A stretch of DNA of 32,475 nucleotides from an uncultured Elusimicrobia bacterium (GTDB lineage: Bacteria; Elusimicrobiota; Elusimicrobia; Elusimicrobiales; UBA9959). The stretch is from the NCBI GenBank assembly GCA_903873295.1, contig CAIQNV010000154.1, positions 1-32,475 on the forward strand, given 5' to 3'. Under the pieces are notes generated by a model. That model saw only the letters and a program-made list of their open reading frames with translations, had not been told where the DNA came from and did not search any database. This document shows, piece after piece, positions 32,176 through 32,475 of the stretch. Within the stretch, counting starts at the first letter, position 1; every line of letters starts with the position of its first letter. The position numbers and the translations under genes were made by a program.

Positions 32176-32251
32176 GCCCCCTTCGTCTAGCGGTTAGGAC
32201 GCTGCCCTTTCAAGGCAGAGATCAGGGGTTCGAATCCCCTAGGGGGCGCCA
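32176..32251 (+). tRNA. tRNA-Glu (TTC)
   Basis: The plus strand folds as acceptor GCCCCCT/AGGGGGC, D arm CGTCTAGCGGTTAGGACG, anticodon stem CTGCC/GGCAG around CTTTCAA (anticodon TTC), T arm GGGGTTCGAATCCCC. Discriminator G and CCA are encoded. The 3' half is overlapped antisense by a recombinase reading frame. Confidence 0.96.
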
Positions 32252-32475
32252 AGCTTTGCAGTTGCAGAAATCCGCGCTGCCGAACCCCGGCAGCGCGTGC
32301 AGTTTCTGCACTTCCCCCGACGGAAAATTATAATTTAATTTTATTTTTTGCCCGCCCAAAAGGAAGTTCGAGCCGATTTTTCTCATTATTTGCAGGTTTT
32401 CCTCCGGATTCCCGGAAACCGCGGACTCTCCGACGACAACACAGAGCTCGTAGAACCTTTTCAAAGGTTCGAGCC
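32222..32475 (-). CDS. C-terminal end of a serine recombinase (partial)
   Basis: The minus-strand frame is open from the window edge to a TGA at 32222-32224. The C-terminal sequence LEPLKRFYELCVVVGESAVS, NPEENLQIMRKIGSNFLL and KIKLNYNF resembles the end of large serine recombinases, where an xxKIGSNxxLxxxK motif is common near the C-terminus. The catalytic domain lies outside the window. The last residues (WRPLGDSNP) are read antisense through the 3' half of tRNA-Glu, which is unusual and suggests a recombination junction. The fragment is too short for a firm family call. Confidence 0.5.
   Translation of the reverse strand, partial: LEPLKRFYELCVVVGESAVSGNPEENLQIMRKIGSNFLLGGQKIKLNYNFPSGEVQKLHALPGFGSADFCNCKAWRPLGDSNP

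Noticed and set aside
32252-32475. Separate new gene at the right edge read on the plus strand
   Set aside because: No start, motif or ribosome-binding site; the minus-strand recombinase-like frame explains the sequence better.

Overview
The window reads as chromosome of a Gram-negative-type bacterium. It encodes a Wza-like outer-membrane export lipoprotein, an outer-membrane beta-barrel, several lipoproteins together with LspA, a bactofilin/M23 cell-wall set and complete tRNA genes. Most of it is GC-rich and densely packed, with 4-base (ATGA) overlaps. The gene mix, a ThrS without TGS domain and the RAYT element would suit an Elusimicrobiota-like lineage, but that is a weak guess; no rRNA or other phylogenetic marker is present.

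Layout. (1) 1-2600 is an AT-richer accessory patch: two decayed fragments of a GDP-L-fucose synthase-type epimerase, a HigB/HigA-like toxin-antitoxin operon between them, and an L-2-hydroxyglutarate oxidase-like gene. (2) 2600-9400 is an exopolysaccharide region: BY-tyrosine kinase/chain-length protein, Wza-like lipoprotein and O-antigen ligase/polymerase on the minus strand; a divergent low-molecular-weight tyrosine phosphatase; then a beta-barrel protein and a FecR-like secreted protein. (3) 9500-12500 holds a secreted glycosidase-like protein, thrS and tRNA-Val. (4) 12550-22500 is a long minus-strand run: ileS, lspA, TPR lipoprotein, GT-C-like membrane protein, gluzincin lipoprotein, copper P-type ATPase, queF. 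(5) 22550-23365 is a REP-associated tyrosine transposase bracketed by four hairpin repeats in a mixed direct/inverted arrangement. (6) 23400-25290 is a plus-strand operon: DUF948-like membrane protein, solitary cyclic-nucleotide-binding protein, AI-2E-family membrane protein. (7) 25300-28990 holds a solitary receiver domain, tRNA-Leu, a secreted polysaccharide deacetylase and an ABC exporter pair. (8) 29000-32020 is a cell-envelope operon: membrane protein of unknown function, M23 endopeptidase, bactofilin, SurA/PpiD-N-like anchored chaperone. (9) The right end has tRNA-Glu with the C-terminal end of a serine recombinase running antisense into the tRNA 3' half, which suggests an integrated element starting there.

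How the genes work together. The kinase, phosphatase, export lipoprotein and ligase form a Wzx/Wzy-type polysaccharide assembly and export machine whose chain length would be set by phosphorylation cycles on the kinase's C-terminal Tyr cluster. The bactofilin/M23 operon is a cell-shape module. A recurrent sequence theme is an extended -10 box (TGnTANAAT) ending 6-7 bases before an ATG, with no Shine-Dalgarno, which suggests leaderless mRNAs for several genes. I saw no clear undescribed defence or metabolic system. The most unusual items are the shuffled epimerase remnants around the TA module, the hybrid RAYT ends, the GT-C protein with a C-terminal lipid-binding-like domain, and the DUF948/CNBD/AI-2E operon.
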